The notes: a model not told the origin generated them from the sequence alone. A stretch of 64,000 nucleotides of DNA from G965222335 sp965222335 (GCA_965222335.1 OZ244944.1:868001-932000), one strand, 5' to 3'; positions 1 to 8,304 are shown, numbered from the stretch's first letter. Made by a program: numbers and translations.

Positions 1-1
1 G

Positions 2-466
2 CGACCGGTGCTGTTCTCCCTGCCGGAGGAGCTGACGGTGGGCGAGTACTCCAGGGACCACGGCGATGAGCCCTTCTCCCGTATCCCGGTCTACGGCCAG
101 AATCAGGACCAGGTGCTGGGCTTCGTGCTGCGCAGTGACCTGATTTCCGCCCAGGGGCGCGGCGAAACCCAGCAGATGTTAAAACAGTACCGCCGGGAGC
201 TGCCTGCCCTGGTGGGCGCGATTGATCTATTGCGCGCGTTTGAGGTGATGCTGGAACAGGGCACCCACATCATGCTGGTTGTTGATGAGTACGGCGGTGT
301 GGACGGTGTCATCACCCTGGAGGACGTCTTCGAAACGCTACTGGGAACCGAGATTGTGGATGAGAAGGATCGCACCGCCGATCTGCAGCGCCTGGCGCGG
401 CGCCTGGGCAAACGCCGCACCCGCGCCATGGGCATAGAGGACGCGCCCCGGGACGCAGGGAAGTAA
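2..466 (+). CDS. CorC/HlyC-type CBS-domain protein (CNNM family), 3' part only
   Basis: The reading frame is open from the first bases of the window, so the gene starts upstream and only about 154 C-terminal residues are visible. The segment LPEELTVGEY followed by FSRIPVY and VLGFVLRSDL is the start of the CBS pair of the CorC/CNNM family. LVVDEYGGVDGVITLEDVFE is the classic second-CBS signature. These proteins carry an N-terminal DUF21 membrane domain (not visible here) and are linked to divalent cation (Mg/Co) homeostasis. The tail after the second CBS is short and basic, and there is no clear C-terminal CorC_HlyC domain, as in the shorter DUF21-CBS proteins. A strong hairpin follows 36 bases after the stop. 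Confidence 0.88.
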   Translation, partial: RPVLFSLPEELTVGEYSRDHGDEPFSRIPVYGQNQDQVLGFVLRSDLISAQGRGETQQMLKQYRRELPALVGAIDLLRAFEVMLEQGTHIMLVVDEYGGVDGVITLEDVFETLLGTEIVDEKDRTADLQRLARRLGKRRTRAMGIEDAPRDAGK

Positions 467-501
467 GCGCGCCCTGGTATCTGACACAACCCGGGACAAA
501 A

Positions 502-527
502 AAAAGGGCCGCTGATGCGGCCCTTTT
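502..527. terminator. Bidirectional intrinsic terminator
   Basis: A perfect 11-bp stem, AAAAGGGCCGC (502-512) with GCGGCCCTTTT (517-527), closes a TGAT loop. On the minus strand the stem is followed by a run of eight T, so it is best placed to end transcription of the lipoprotein gene at 553-990. On the plus strand the T run is only four, so it can also stop the CBS-protein transcript less strongly. It lies between two convergent genes. Confidence 0.85.
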
Positions 528-552
528 CCTGTAGACGTATCCAGGGTTGCGT

Positions 553-990
553 TTAGTTGTTCATCGCATCCTTGGCTTCATCCATGGCGTCGTCTGCCTC
601 GTCGGCGGCGTCATCGGCCATATCACCCATGGAATCAGCGGCGTCTTCTGCGGCATCTTCCGCATCTTCCGCCATGTCGTCCATTGCGTCGGCGGCATCA
701 TCCATTTTGTCACCGGCGCTATCCATGGCGTCTTCACCGGCATCCGTCATGGAATCGGTGGCATCCGCCATGTTGTCGCCAGCGCTGTCCATGGCATCGC
801 CGGTGGCGTCCATGGCGTCGTTAGCCATATCGGCCGTTGCATCAACGGCCTCACTGGTCGTTTCCTTCACAGCTTCTGCCGCATTCGACATCGACTGCTT
901 CGCCTTGTCGGCGTCTTCTTGGCTGCACCCAGAAATCGCCATCACCATGACGGTTGCGAAAAGCGCAGTACCCAGTTGCTGAAGTTTCAT
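553..990 (-). CDS. Acidic Ala/Asp/Met-rich repeat lipoprotein
   Basis: A 145-residue protein. The start at 990 (MKLQQLG) has GGGGGA upstream and begins a lipoprotein signal peptide ending in a lipobox-like AISGC near residue 21. The rest is low-complexity and strongly acidic: irregular seven-residue units such as DAMDSAG, DNMADAT, DSMTDAG and DKMDDAA repeat about twelve times to the C-terminus. Small residues and Met on one face with Asp on the other predict a long amphipathic helix or coiled coil at the outer or inner membrane. No catalytic domain is visible. LEA-like or murein-lipoprotein-like structural roles are possible, but I do not recognise a family. The repeats leave long open frames on the opposite strand that are not genes. 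Confidence 0.85.
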   Translation of the reverse strand: MKLQQLGTALFATVMVMAISGCSQEDADKAKQSMSNAAEAVKETTSEAVDATADMANDAMDATGDAMDSAGDNMADATDSMTDAGEDAMDSAGDKMDDAADAMDDMAEDAEDAAEDAADSMGDMADDAADEADDAMDEAKDAMNN

Positions 991-1170
991 TGTTGTTCCC
1001 CCATATCTCGCGATATTTGATTGGACATTGATGCGGGACGGCGCGCCGCCCTCACTACCCGTTCTCGATGGCGAAACGTTGAGCCCGGTCCGCAACAAGA
1101 CTACACAGGCGCGCCACGGGAGTAAAGCCGCAGGGCATGCTGCCAGGCGCCAAATATTCCGAACACAGGC

Positions 1171-1602
1171 TTAAACGGCGACAATATCATCGTACATTGC
1201 AGCCAGCCGCCGCAGCAGGTCATTTTGCGCGCCAGTTGGGATGTCTCGCCGCTCCATCGCGCGAATCAGGTCTGTGACCACGCGGTTAAACTGGGCGTGG
1301 GTGATTTCCATACCACGGTGGGTCGCCACCATGTCGTCGCCCGTGTATTCACAGGGTCCATCGGCGACCATGCACAGCTGTTCAATAAACTTTTCCCGAA
1401 AGCGCTCAATGTTGGTGTCGGCAAACAGGGGCAGTATCTGCTCGTCGGCGGCAAGCTCATACAGGAAGGCATCGACAATGCCGCTAATGCCCTCGAGCCC
1501 GCCGAGGCGCTGATAGAGGGTTGCGTTGCCGTGTCCGCTGGCACAGCCTGCCAGAGCCAGTGTCAGCAAGAGCACGCCGCACCATCGGTGAAATCGCATC
1601 AT
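1171..1602 (-). CDS. Group 1 truncated haemoglobin with a lipoprotein signal
   Basis: A 143-residue protein. Residues 1-19 form a signal peptide with lipobox LALAG-C20, so the globin should be lipid-anchored outside the cytoplasm. The globin fold starts at TLYQRLGG (28-35), with CD1 Phe60 and proximal His95 in ATHRGMEIT. The B10 tyrosine usual in this family is not aligned: Leu47-Tyr48 sit there, so ligand binding may differ. Two cysteines (77 and 84) flank the E/F region. The start codon overlaps the stop of the DUF3034 gene by ATGA, making this the last gene of a four-gene operon. Truncated haemoglobins bind O2 or NO; an envelope location next to a c-di-GMP enzyme suggests sensing or detoxification, which is inference. 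Confidence 0.88.
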   Translation of the reverse strand: MMRFHRWCGVLLLTLALAGCASGHGNATLYQRLGGLEGISGIVDAFLYELAADEQILPLFADTNIERFREKFIEQLCMVADGPCEYTGDDMVATHRGMEITHAQFNRVVTDLIRAMERRDIPTGAQNDLLRRLAAMYDDIVAV

Positions 1603-2435
1603 GGCGTCACCTGCAGGGACAGGTACCAGCCGCTCTGGTCGGCAAGCCCGGCGATATCGCCCAGGTCACTGTAGGCCGCCACCACGCTGACGTGCTTCGA
1701 GGGAAACCAGGCGACAAACAGGTCGCGCCAGTCGTCCTCACCCACCGCGTCAAGCCGGTCCGGCTTTTGCCGGTATTCCAGGCCGATAGCCCAGCGCCGG
1801 GTGAGAAAAAGGCCCGCGCTAGCCTCCGCGACCAGGGAATGGTCCGAGCCGCCGGCATCACCGAAGCCGAGCAACCCGCCCTGGTTGGCATCGGTGTAGC
1901 GCAGCGCGCCACTGGCGAATACGTTGCGCCCGAGGAAGCCATCCAGCCACAGGCGGGTCACCGCGAGGTAGGCATCCAGGCCACTGTCATCGGAAGCACC
2001 CAGTGCCGACGGGACTTCAAAATCTCGATTTCGCTTGTACTGCAGGCCCAGGCTGAGCTGGGGCACATTGCCGTACACAATATCCCCCGCCAGACGCACC
2101 TTGGCCCCGAACACGTCCTGTCGTATGTCCAAATCGAGGGGCGCGACGTGCAGTGACTGCCGGGCGTAGCTGAGCTCAAAGCGGTTATCGACGCCGATGC
2201 TCGCCGCGGCGACATCCAGGTCGAAGTCATCCACGCGCACGCCTGTGGCTGTCGCCGCCATGCCCCATTCGCCGGTATCGCCATAGCCACTGATCACCGC
2301 CCAGGGAACCAGGCCGCCGCCAGCCTGCCCCTCCCACTGGGTGGCGCCGCCAGTGGCCAGCAACTTACTGTCCGCCAGCGTCAGCGGCGCGACCAGCAAT
2401 CCAGTTAGCAGCAGAAGGAGCTCAGGCCGTTTCAT
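1599..2435 (-). CDS. DUF3034 family outer-membrane protein
   Basis: A 278-residue protein with a signal peptide (MKRPELLLLLTGLLVAPLTLA) followed by alternating beta-strand segments rich in Gly, Tyr and Trp, ending in WYLSLQVTP, as expected for a small outer-membrane barrel. The pattern TGGATQWEGQAGGGLVPWAVISGYG near the mature N-terminus is typical of DUF3034. The start at 2435 is chosen because it begins the signal peptide; it lies 14 bases inside the upstream EAL gene, implying translational coupling. The 3' end overlaps the haemoglobin gene by four bases. The family's function is unknown; a role in moving a small molecule across the outer membrane for this operon is inference. Confidence 0.82.
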   Translation of the reverse strand: MKRPELLLLLTGLLVAPLTLADSKLLATGGATQWEGQAGGGLVPWAVISGYGDTGEWGMAATATGVRVDDFDLDVAAASIGVDNRFELSYARQSLHVAPLDLDIRQDVFGAKVRLAGDIVYGNVPQLSLGLQYKRNRDFEVPSALGASDDSGLDAYLAVTRLWLDGFLGRNVFASGALRYTDANQGGLLGFGDAGGSDHSLVAEASAGLFLTRRWAIGLEYRQKPDRLDAVGEDDWRDLFVAWFPSKHVSVVAAYSDLGDIAGLADQSGWYLSLQVTP

Positions 2436-4776
2436 CCAGCACTCCGGGAATTTCGGCAACATGGGCCGGCGGCCGCGCCAGCCACTGTGACAGGGCTTCG
2501 GCGGCCATGGGCCGAGCCAGAAAGTAACCCTGAATGGCATCGCAATCCATCGCCTGTAACAGACCCAAGGTTGCGATATTCTCAACCCCTTCCGCGACCA
2601 CTTTCAAGCCCAGGTAGTGGGCCATCTCGATCGTGGAACGCACGATCAGCTGGTCATCCGTATCCGTGTCCAGCTGCTGCACCAGGCTTTTATCGATTTT
2701 GAGTTCCTGCACCGGCAGCGCCTTCAGCTGGGCGAGGGAAGAGAAACCAGTGCCAAAGTCATCAATCGACAGGCCGATGCCGGCGTCGCGGAACTGGGTG
2801 ATATTCTCCATTGCCACATCGATATCCGTGACCATTGCGGTCTCGGTAATCTCCATCACCACGGCGCTGGGGGGCAGCCCACTCTCATGTAGCCGTGCGA
2901 TCGTCGCCTGCACAAATTCCCCCTTGAGGATATCCACCCCGGACAGGTTGATACACACGGTCAGCTCCAGGCCCGCCTCGCGCCAGGCCAACAGCTGTGA
3001 CAGCACCTTGTCCACGACAATTTCACTGATCCGGGTGATGATCCCGGTCTGTTCCGCCAGGGGGATGAATTCGTCCGGAAACACCTGCCCAAGCTCCGGG
3101 TCGGTCCAGCGCATCAGCGCCTCCACTTGCTCCACGCGGCGGGAATGGAGGTTGTACTTGGGCTGGTACTGCACCGTGAATTCTCGATCCCTCACTGCCA
3201 CCTGCAGGCGGTTGGCCACGCTGATCTGGCGCAGGTGGCTTTCATCCTGCCCGATCTGGTACACCGCAAAAGCCTCGCCGCTGCTTCTGGCGTGCGCCAG
3301 AGCGATCTGTGCCCGACGCAGTACATCATCGAATTCCTGACCATGCTGCGGACACAGGACAAAGCCGATCAACAGTCTTACCCGCACCGGCACGCCGCGG
3401 ATGGTCAGGGGCTCGATAAAATCCGCCTCCAGCTTGCGCACCACCTTGGCGACACCGTTGTGATCCATATCGTCGTAAAACATCAGGATATGATTGTCAG
3501 CGACCCGGGCGGCCATGTCGCCGCGGCGCAGCCTGTCACTGATCTGGGTGGCGACGGCCTTGAGCACCGCGTCACTGAACTCCCCCCCATACAGATCGGT
3601 AAGCTGGGTCAGGTTGCTGAGTTCCAGCAGGCCCAGACCAAAACGGGCGCCGGCGGGGTTGTTGCGGATATGGTCGTAGAACAGTGAGTAGATATAGTTG
3701 CGGTTGGGCAGCTGGGTGAGCATGTCGTGCTGCGCCTGGTGGCGGATACGCGCCTCACGCTCGGCCACCGTATCCTGCATCAGGTTGAGCGTATCAGCGA
3801 GTCGCTCGAACTCGATATCCGCTTGCAGCTCGACTCTGCGGGTATAGTTGCCATCCGCAATCTGCGCTGCAGCCCCCATCAACCGGTAGATCGGCCGAGT
3901 CACCCAGCGCGACACCAGCAGCGCGGTGAACGCCGCGAGGACCAGGGCAGAAATAGCGATCAATACCATCTGCAAGCGCAGTGGCTGGTAGCCGGCCAGG
4001 GCTTCACGCAACGACGCAGACAGGATGGCATGCAGTTCGCCGCGCTCATCCTCAATCAGCGACACATCGCGGCTGAGCCATTCGCTATTGCGCAGGTGAG
4101 AGACGGTCGCGCTGACGGCGGACCTCACCCCGACATCCGCGGGCAGATCAGGCAGGTCGGCGGCGGGCAGCGTGGAGCGTCGCGCGGCGGCACCACTACC
4201 GCCGAAGACCAGGGTGATATCCGCGCTGGTGATGTCCCGCAGGCGCACCAGAAGCGCACTGTCCAGCGCCACCCCCAGGCCCACCCAGCCAATCAGGTCC
4301 GGGGCAAGCACCGGCACCAGCACCAGCTGGTAGGGCGCGTTCTCGACCAGTACGGTCAGCTCGACGCTATCACCGGCCGGGCTGTCCAGCGCCCCGCGCA
4401 GGGTCCCGGTGAGCGAGTCAGTACGGTGGGTGGTGAGCAAAACCTCGTACTCATTGGACAGCAGCAACACGAGGTCGGCATCAATACGCTCACCGTGATT
4501 CGCCAGCACCGTCACCAGGGTCTCTTCGCCACCGGCGGCGATGGCGCGCTTGAAAGCAAAATCCCCCGCCAGCAGCTCACCGCGATTGCGCAGCTGCTCA
4601 CGCTCGGCCTCCAGCAGGGTGAGAAACACCCGCTGCACCAGGGCAAGCTCCTGCTGCACCCGCTCCTCCACCGTGGTGTTGGTAGCGCGCAATACCGCCA
4701 GCATGGTGCTCGCGAGGGTAACCGCAAGCACCACCAGCACGACCGCCAGCAGCTTGTTCCGAAAACTAATCCGCAT
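2422..4776 (-). CDS. Membrane c-di-GMP phosphodiesterase: dCache sensor, HAMP, degenerate GGDEF, EAL
   Basis: A 784-residue protein. TM1 (about 8-29) and TM2 (about 268-289) enclose a periplasmic sensor resembling dCache_3. HAMP follows (290-343), then a GGDEF domain (344-510) whose signature is replaced by VADNH at 425-429, so cyclase activity is unlikely. The EAL domain (520-768) is complete: EALMRW at 552, Asn610, Glu642, DDFGTG at 672-677, Lys693 and Glu729. It should therefore hydrolyse c-di-GMP in response to a periplasmic signal. The gene overlaps its upstream neighbour by 11 bases and its downstream neighbour by 14. An upstream in-frame start at 4872 exists, but 4776 gives the natural MRISFRNK membrane start. 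Confidence 0.93.
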   Translation of the reverse strand: MRISFRNKLLAVVLVVLAVTLASTMLAVLRATNTTVEERVQQELALVQRVFLTLLEAEREQLRNRGELLAGDFAFKRAIAAGGEETLVTVLANHGERIDADLVLLLSNEYEVLLTTHRTDSLTGTLRGALDSPAGDSVELTVLVENAPYQLVLVPVLAPDLIGWVGLGVALDSALLVRLRDITSADITLVFGGSGAAARRSTLPAADLPDLPADVGVRSAVSATVSHLRNSEWLSRDVSLIEDERGELHAILSASLREALAGYQPLRLQMVLIAISALVLAAFTALLVSRWVTRPIYRLMGAAAQIADGNYTRRVELQADIEFERLADTLNLMQDTVAEREARIRHQAQHDMLTQLPNRNYIYSLFYDHIRNNPAGARFGLGLLELSNLTQLTDLYGGEFSDAVLKAVATQISDRLRRGDMAARVADNHILMFYDDMDHNGVAKVVRKLEADFIEPLTIRGVPVRVRLLIGFVLCPQHGQEFDDVLRRAQIALAHARSSGEAFAVYQIGQDESHLRQISVANRLQVAVRDREFTVQYQPKYNLHSRRVEQVEALMRWTDPELGQVFPDEFIPLAEQTGIITRISEIVVDKVLSQLLAWREAGLELTVCINLSGVDILKGEFVQATIARLHESGLPPSAVVMEITETAMVTDIDVAMENITQFRDAGIGLSIDDFGTGFSSLAQLKALPVQELKIDKSLVQQLDTDTDDQLIVRSTIEMAHYLGLKVVAEGVENIATLGLLQAMDCDAIQGYFLARPMAAEALSQWLARPPAHVAEIPGVLDETA

Positions 4777-5419
4777 CGTCGGCAAAGCGTCGCAACATGC
4801 GCTCCAGGTCAGACACCGACTTGCCGGACTGTGGCTCTTTCCAGATGATGGGCAGGGACACTGCCAGTTCATCGTCCAGCGCGCTAACGGTCACCTCGAC
4901 CGGCTGCGCCAACTGGGCATGCCAGATCTGGACCACCGCCCCGGGAACCAGGGCCTCGCTGCGCAGTATCGCCCGGCCGCCGTCGTCGGTCACCGTGGCG
5001 CTGCCGTTGTCGGTCACCAGGATATAGGCCTTCATGCTGTCGTGGATATTACAGCCCAGCTTGACCACGCCTGGCTGGCGCATGGTCACCGGTGGCGCGT
5101 CGTTCGCCCGGTAAAGCTGCAACTCAAACTCGTTGCCTTCGGAGAAGGAATAGACGCTGTGTCGCGTGTCGTCGGAGTTGGGGAAGCGCACGTCACCGCC
5201 AGGAGGCGCCACGGTGACATGGGGAACGAAACGTTTATCGCGTTGGTCCACGAGTGTTTCTTCGCCAGCATTGGCGCGCATGCGCTCAGGTGCTCCGACC
5301 ACCTGCAAGACGGCGAAGGGTACTGGTGCCTCATCACTGCCGGTGACCCGCACTGCCAGCTCACCCCCCGGGGCAACTGCCGACACAAAAAACAGAAGCG
5401 GGAGCAGCCGTCGCCACAT
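4766..5419 (-). CDS. Exported cupredoxin-like protein (annotated elsewhere as methylamine utilization protein)
   Basis: A 217-residue protein starting with a signal peptide (MWRRLLPLLFFVSAVAPG). The mature part has a beta-sandwich domain with VRFPNSDDTRHSVYSF and GVVKLGCNIHDSMKAYILV. The H-S-V-Y and C-N-I-H-D-x-M spacing matches the copper ligands (His, Cys, His, Met) of a plastocyanin-like fold. The C-terminal part resembles a carboxypeptidase-regulatory-like beta domain. Homologues carry the name methylamine utilization protein, but no mau genes are nearby. It is the first gene of the overlapping four-gene operon. No convincing Shine-Dalgarno sequence precedes 5419; an in-frame ATG at 5473 is an alternative. 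A copper-binding periplasmic partner for the EAL sensor is inference. Confidence 0.78.
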   Translation of the reverse strand: MWRRLLPLLFFVSAVAPGGELAVRVTGSDEAPVPFAVLQVVGAPERMRANAGEETLVDQRDKRFVPHVTVAPPGGDVRFPNSDDTRHSVYSFSEGNEFELQLYRANDAPPVTMRQPGVVKLGCNIHDSMKAYILVTDNGSATVTDDGGRAILRSEALVPGAVVQIWHAQLAQPVEVTVSALDDELAVSLPIIWKEPQSGKSVSDLERMLRRFADDAD

Positions 5420-5541
5420 GCAAACGGCCACAGGCGCACCTCGATAATCGTTATGCTGCAAGCTGGCGAACATGCCGCCAATGTAAGGAAGTGCCTCCGG
5501 GAAGTCCATCCACGCCCGGACTTATTTGCAGTTATGTGAAC

Positions 5542-6741
5542 TTACGCAAAGTCCTGCTTTTCCATCCAGGGAATGATGCGCCGGAAAGCCTCTTCAATCT
5601 GCTCGATAGAGGTGGAATAACTGATCCGCAGGGCGTTACTGCAGGAGTCGCCGAAGGTCTGTCCGGGAATGGTACACACCCCTGTTTCCTTGAGCAGACG
5701 CAGGGCCACGTTGTTGCCATTGATCCCCTCGGGCAGCGCGGGGAACAGGTAAAAGGCACCCTCCGGCTTGTAACCTTCCAGGTAGGGCGTTTGCTCGACC
5801 AGTTCCACCACGCGGTCACGTCTGCGGGTGTAAATGTCGAGCATGTTGCGCACAAAGTCCTGGTTGCCCCGCAGTGCCGCGACCCCGGCCCACTGGCAGG
5901 GCGTGTTCGCTACCGTGGTGGTAAACATATGGTAGCGACGCAGCTTCTTGATCGAGCCCTGGCTGGCAATCAGCCAGCCCACCCGCATCCCGGCCATGCT
6001 GAAAGTCTTGGAGAAGCTGCTGATCACCATCACGTGATCCAGGTCCGAGCAGCAGGACAGAACGCTGGGGTAGGTCTTGTCGTCGTAGACGAGGTGGTCA
6101 TACACCTCGTCACTGATCACGTAGACGCCACGGTAGGCAGCCTCCTCGACAATCGCCTCAATCGTTTCGCGGGGGTACAGCGTGCCCGTTGGATTGCTCG
6201 GTGAGTTCAGCACGATGGCGCAGGTATTCATGTCGATCGCATCGATCACCTCCTGCGGATCGAGCTGGTGGTTGTTTTCCGCCCGGGTAGGGATGGTCTT
6301 TACCGTCCCGCCGTTCATCCGCACCAGCGGGGCGTAAAGCATGAACGAGGGCTCCGGGATGATGAATTCACGCCCGGCCGAGGAGGTCGCGGTCAGGGCC
6401 AGGTAAAGCGCCTCGGTCGCGCCGGTGGTCACCATGATATTGTCCGGCGTGAGTTCTCTGGCGTAACGCTCGCCATAATAATCCGACAGCGCCTCCAGCA
6501 GTTCCGGCAGACCGGCGTCCATGGTATAGCCGGTCTGGCCTGCCTGCAGGGCCTCGACGGTGGCTTCCACCACGTGGTCCGGCGCCTGCAGGTCGGGCTG
6601 GCCGATAGACAGGTGAATCACGTCATCCATCGTGGAGGCCAGGTTGACCATCTTGCGAATACCGGGCATCGGAATGGTCAACAATGCCGGATTCCAGATC
6701 GGGTCCTCGCTCTCGTAAAAATCGATATCCAGATCACCCAT
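5542..6741 (-). CDS. PLP-dependent class I/II aminotransferase
   Basis: A 399-residue fold-type I aminotransferase. Key residues are visible: Asn183 in SPSNPTG, Asp211 and Tyr214 in ISDEVYDHLVYDD, the Schiff-base Lys245 in SSFSKTFSMAG, and Arg253 in MRVGW. It should transfer amino groups between an amino acid and a 2-oxo acid in the cytoplasm; the substrate cannot be told from the sequence. The start has GAGG ten bases upstream. It lies 10 bases downstream of the amidase gene on the same strand, so the two are probably cotranscribed and may act in sequence, with amide hydrolysis followed by transamination. Confidence 0.93.
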   Translation of the reverse strand: MGDLDIDFYESEDPIWNPALLTIPMPGIRKMVNLASTMDDVIHLSIGQPDLQAPDHVVEATVEALQAGQTGYTMDAGLPELLEALSDYYGERYARELTPDNIMVTTGATEALYLALTATSSAGREFIIPEPSFMLYAPLVRMNGGTVKTIPTRAENNHQLDPQEVIDAIDMNTCAIVLNSPSNPTGTLYPRETIEAIVEEAAYRGVYVISDEVYDHLVYDDKTYPSVLSCCSDLDHVMVISSFSKTFSMAGMRVGWLIASQGSIKKLRRYHMFTTTVANTPCQWAGVAALRGNQDFVRNMLDIYTRRRDRVVELVEQTPYLEGYKPEGAFYLFPALPEGINGNNVALRLLKETGVCTIPGQTFGDSCSNALRISYSTSIEQIEEAFRRIIPWMEKQDFA

Positions 6742-6751
6742 ATGTGTTACC

Positions 6752-8164
6752 TCAAGCCTGGCGGAAGAGCGGCGGGCGCCGGTCGGTCAGCGGCGCCTCC
6801 CGCTGGTAGGCGTAACCCGCCTGCAGCACCCGGGCATCGTCAAACTTGGCCCCCACCAGTTGCAGGCCAATGGGCAGGCCGTCGCTGCAGAAACCGCAGG
6901 GCACGGACAGGGCCGGCTGGCCGGTCATGTTGAAAGGGTAGGTGAAGGGGGTCCAGGTGGGCCAGCGGGTGCTGGGCCAGTCCTCGGGGACCTCGCGATT
7001 GGTCTTGAAGGCGGTGATCGGCAGGGTCGGCGTGAGCAGCAGGTCATACTTCTGGTGGAAGTTCGCCATGCGCTCGCACAGTGCGGCCCGCTCGTTCATC
7101 GCCGCCAGGTAATCCAGCATCGACAGCTTCGCCGCCTTCTCCGCCACCTTGACCAGCTCTGGGTCCATGGTCTCGCGCTTGCGTGCGCCCAGGTCCCGCA
7201 TGGCGTTGGCCGCGCCCCCGTAGAACAGGTGCCCGAAAGAGCCCAGGGGGTCGCTGAAGCTGGGATCCACTTCTACCACCGTTGCGCCGAGGCTGCTGAA
7301 CACCCTGGCTACCTCGCGCAGGCTGGCCTCAACCTCGCTGGTGACTTCCACATGGCCGAGGTTGGGGCTGAAGGCGATCTTCATCCCCTCGACCCCGTCC
7401 TTCAGGTTCGCCAGGTAGTCGATATTGCGCCGGGGGACCGCGTTGGTGTCGCGGTGATCGCCTTCCGCCATCACATTCATCAGCAGGGCACAGTCTTCCA
7501 CGGTCCAGGTCATCGGCCCGGCGTGGGCCAGGGTGCCAAAAGGACTCGCGGGCCAGTGGGGGACTTCACCGAAGGACGGCTTGTGGCCGACGATGCCGCA
7601 GAAGGCGGCGGGTATGCGGATCGAGCCGCCGGCATCGGTACCCAGGCCCAGCGGCCCCATCCCCAGGGCAACCGCGGCCCCCGTGCCGCCGCTGGAGCCC
7701 CCGGCGGTTTTCTCCGGGTCCCAGGGGTTATTGGTGTGGCCGCACAGGGGGCTGTCGGTCACGCCCTTCCAGCCGAACTCCGGCGTGGTGGTCTTGCCCA
7801 GGGGCACGTAGCCGTGTCGGTCAAGGGCGGCAACACAGGGCGCGCTCTTGCCCAGAGTGCTGTTGGGCTCGACCGTGCGTGAGCCCTTGAGGGTCGGCCA
7901 CATCGGCGTCAGGAACACGTCCTTGACCGCCACCGGTACGCCATCCACCAGTCCCTTGGGCGACTTGTTCTGGTAGCGCAGCTCCGACTCCATCGCATAG
8001 CGCAGGGTGGTTTCCTCGTCCACCAGGCAGTAGGCGTTGACCTGCTCATCCAGGGCCTCGATCTGCGCCAGCATCGCCCGCGCAGCCTCCACCGGCGACA
8101 GACTGCCATCGTTATACCGGGTTAAAAGTTCTGTTGCCGTCATGGCGACGATGTCATTACTCAT
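6752..8164 (-). CDS. Amidase signature family amidohydrolase
   Basis: A 470-residue protein of normal family length. The Ser-cisSer-Lys triad is visible: Lys81 in VPVAVKDVF, the GGSSGG loop at 155-160, and nucleophile Ser181 in TDAGGSIRIPA. It hydrolyses an amide bond to acid and amine; family members act on amino-acid amides, aryl amides, nylon oligomers or Gln-tRNA. The GatA-specific partners gatB and gatC are absent, so a catabolic amidase is more likely. GGAGAAGTGG precedes the start. It is the first gene of a two-gene operon with the aminotransferase. Confidence 0.92.
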   Translation of the reverse strand: MSNDIVAMTATELLTRYNDGSLSPVEAARAMLAQIEALDEQVNAYCLVDEETTLRYAMESELRYQNKSPKGLVDGVPVAVKDVFLTPMWPTLKGSRTVEPNSTLGKSAPCVAALDRHGYVPLGKTTTPEFGWKGVTDSPLCGHTNNPWDPEKTAGGSSGGTGAAVALGMGPLGLGTDAGGSIRIPAAFCGIVGHKPSFGEVPHWPASPFGTLAHAGPMTWTVEDCALLMNVMAEGDHRDTNAVPRRNIDYLANLKDGVEGMKIAFSPNLGHVEVTSEVEASLREVARVFSSLGATVVEVDPSFSDPLGSFGHLFYGGAANAMRDLGARKRETMDPELVKVAEKAAKLSMLDYLAAMNERAALCERMANFHQKYDLLLTPTLPITAFKTNREVPEDWPSTRWPTWTPFTYPFNMTGQPALSVPCGFCSDGLPIGLQLVGAKFDDARVLQAGYAYQREAPLTDRRPPLFRQA

Positions 8165-8258
8165 CCACTTCTCCGCGAATCACAAACACAGCCGGACATC
8201 GAACCACCCCTGTCCAAGCCCGAGACCCTATGCCGGGAACAATCGGCGTGTCAACTCA

Positions 8259-8304
8259 CAATAGGTATCCGTCCCCATTTTAAATTGGGGACGGATACCT
8301 ATTG
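8259..8304. repeat. REP-like palindrome (GGGGACGGATACC type)
   Basis: Two perfect 19-bp arms, CAATAGGTATCCGTCCCCA (8259-8277) and its reverse complement (8286-8304), are separated by eight A/T bases (TTTTAAAT). The whole unit lies in the 248-base gap between two divergent genes (amidase and HIT protein). It is too long and symmetric for a simple operator and has no T run, so it is not an intrinsic terminator. It resembles short palindromic elements mobilised by RAYT/IS200-type transposases. No transposase gene is in the window. Confidence 0.7.

Noticed and set aside
600..850. Repetitive DNA resembling a CRISPR or tandem array
   Set aside because: The units are irregular, about 21 bases, in frame and coding; no constant repeat with unique spacers.
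547..1020. Long open frames on the plus strand opposite the acidic lipoprotein, one His/Gly/Val-rich and one Ser/Ala-rich
   Set aside because: They are by-products of the repeated GAC/GCC codons of the minus-strand gene; no ribosome site and composition is not protein-like.
4766..5419. Methylamine catabolism
   Set aside because: The protein family name suggests it, but no methylamine dehydrogenase genes are present and the operon partners point to signalling.
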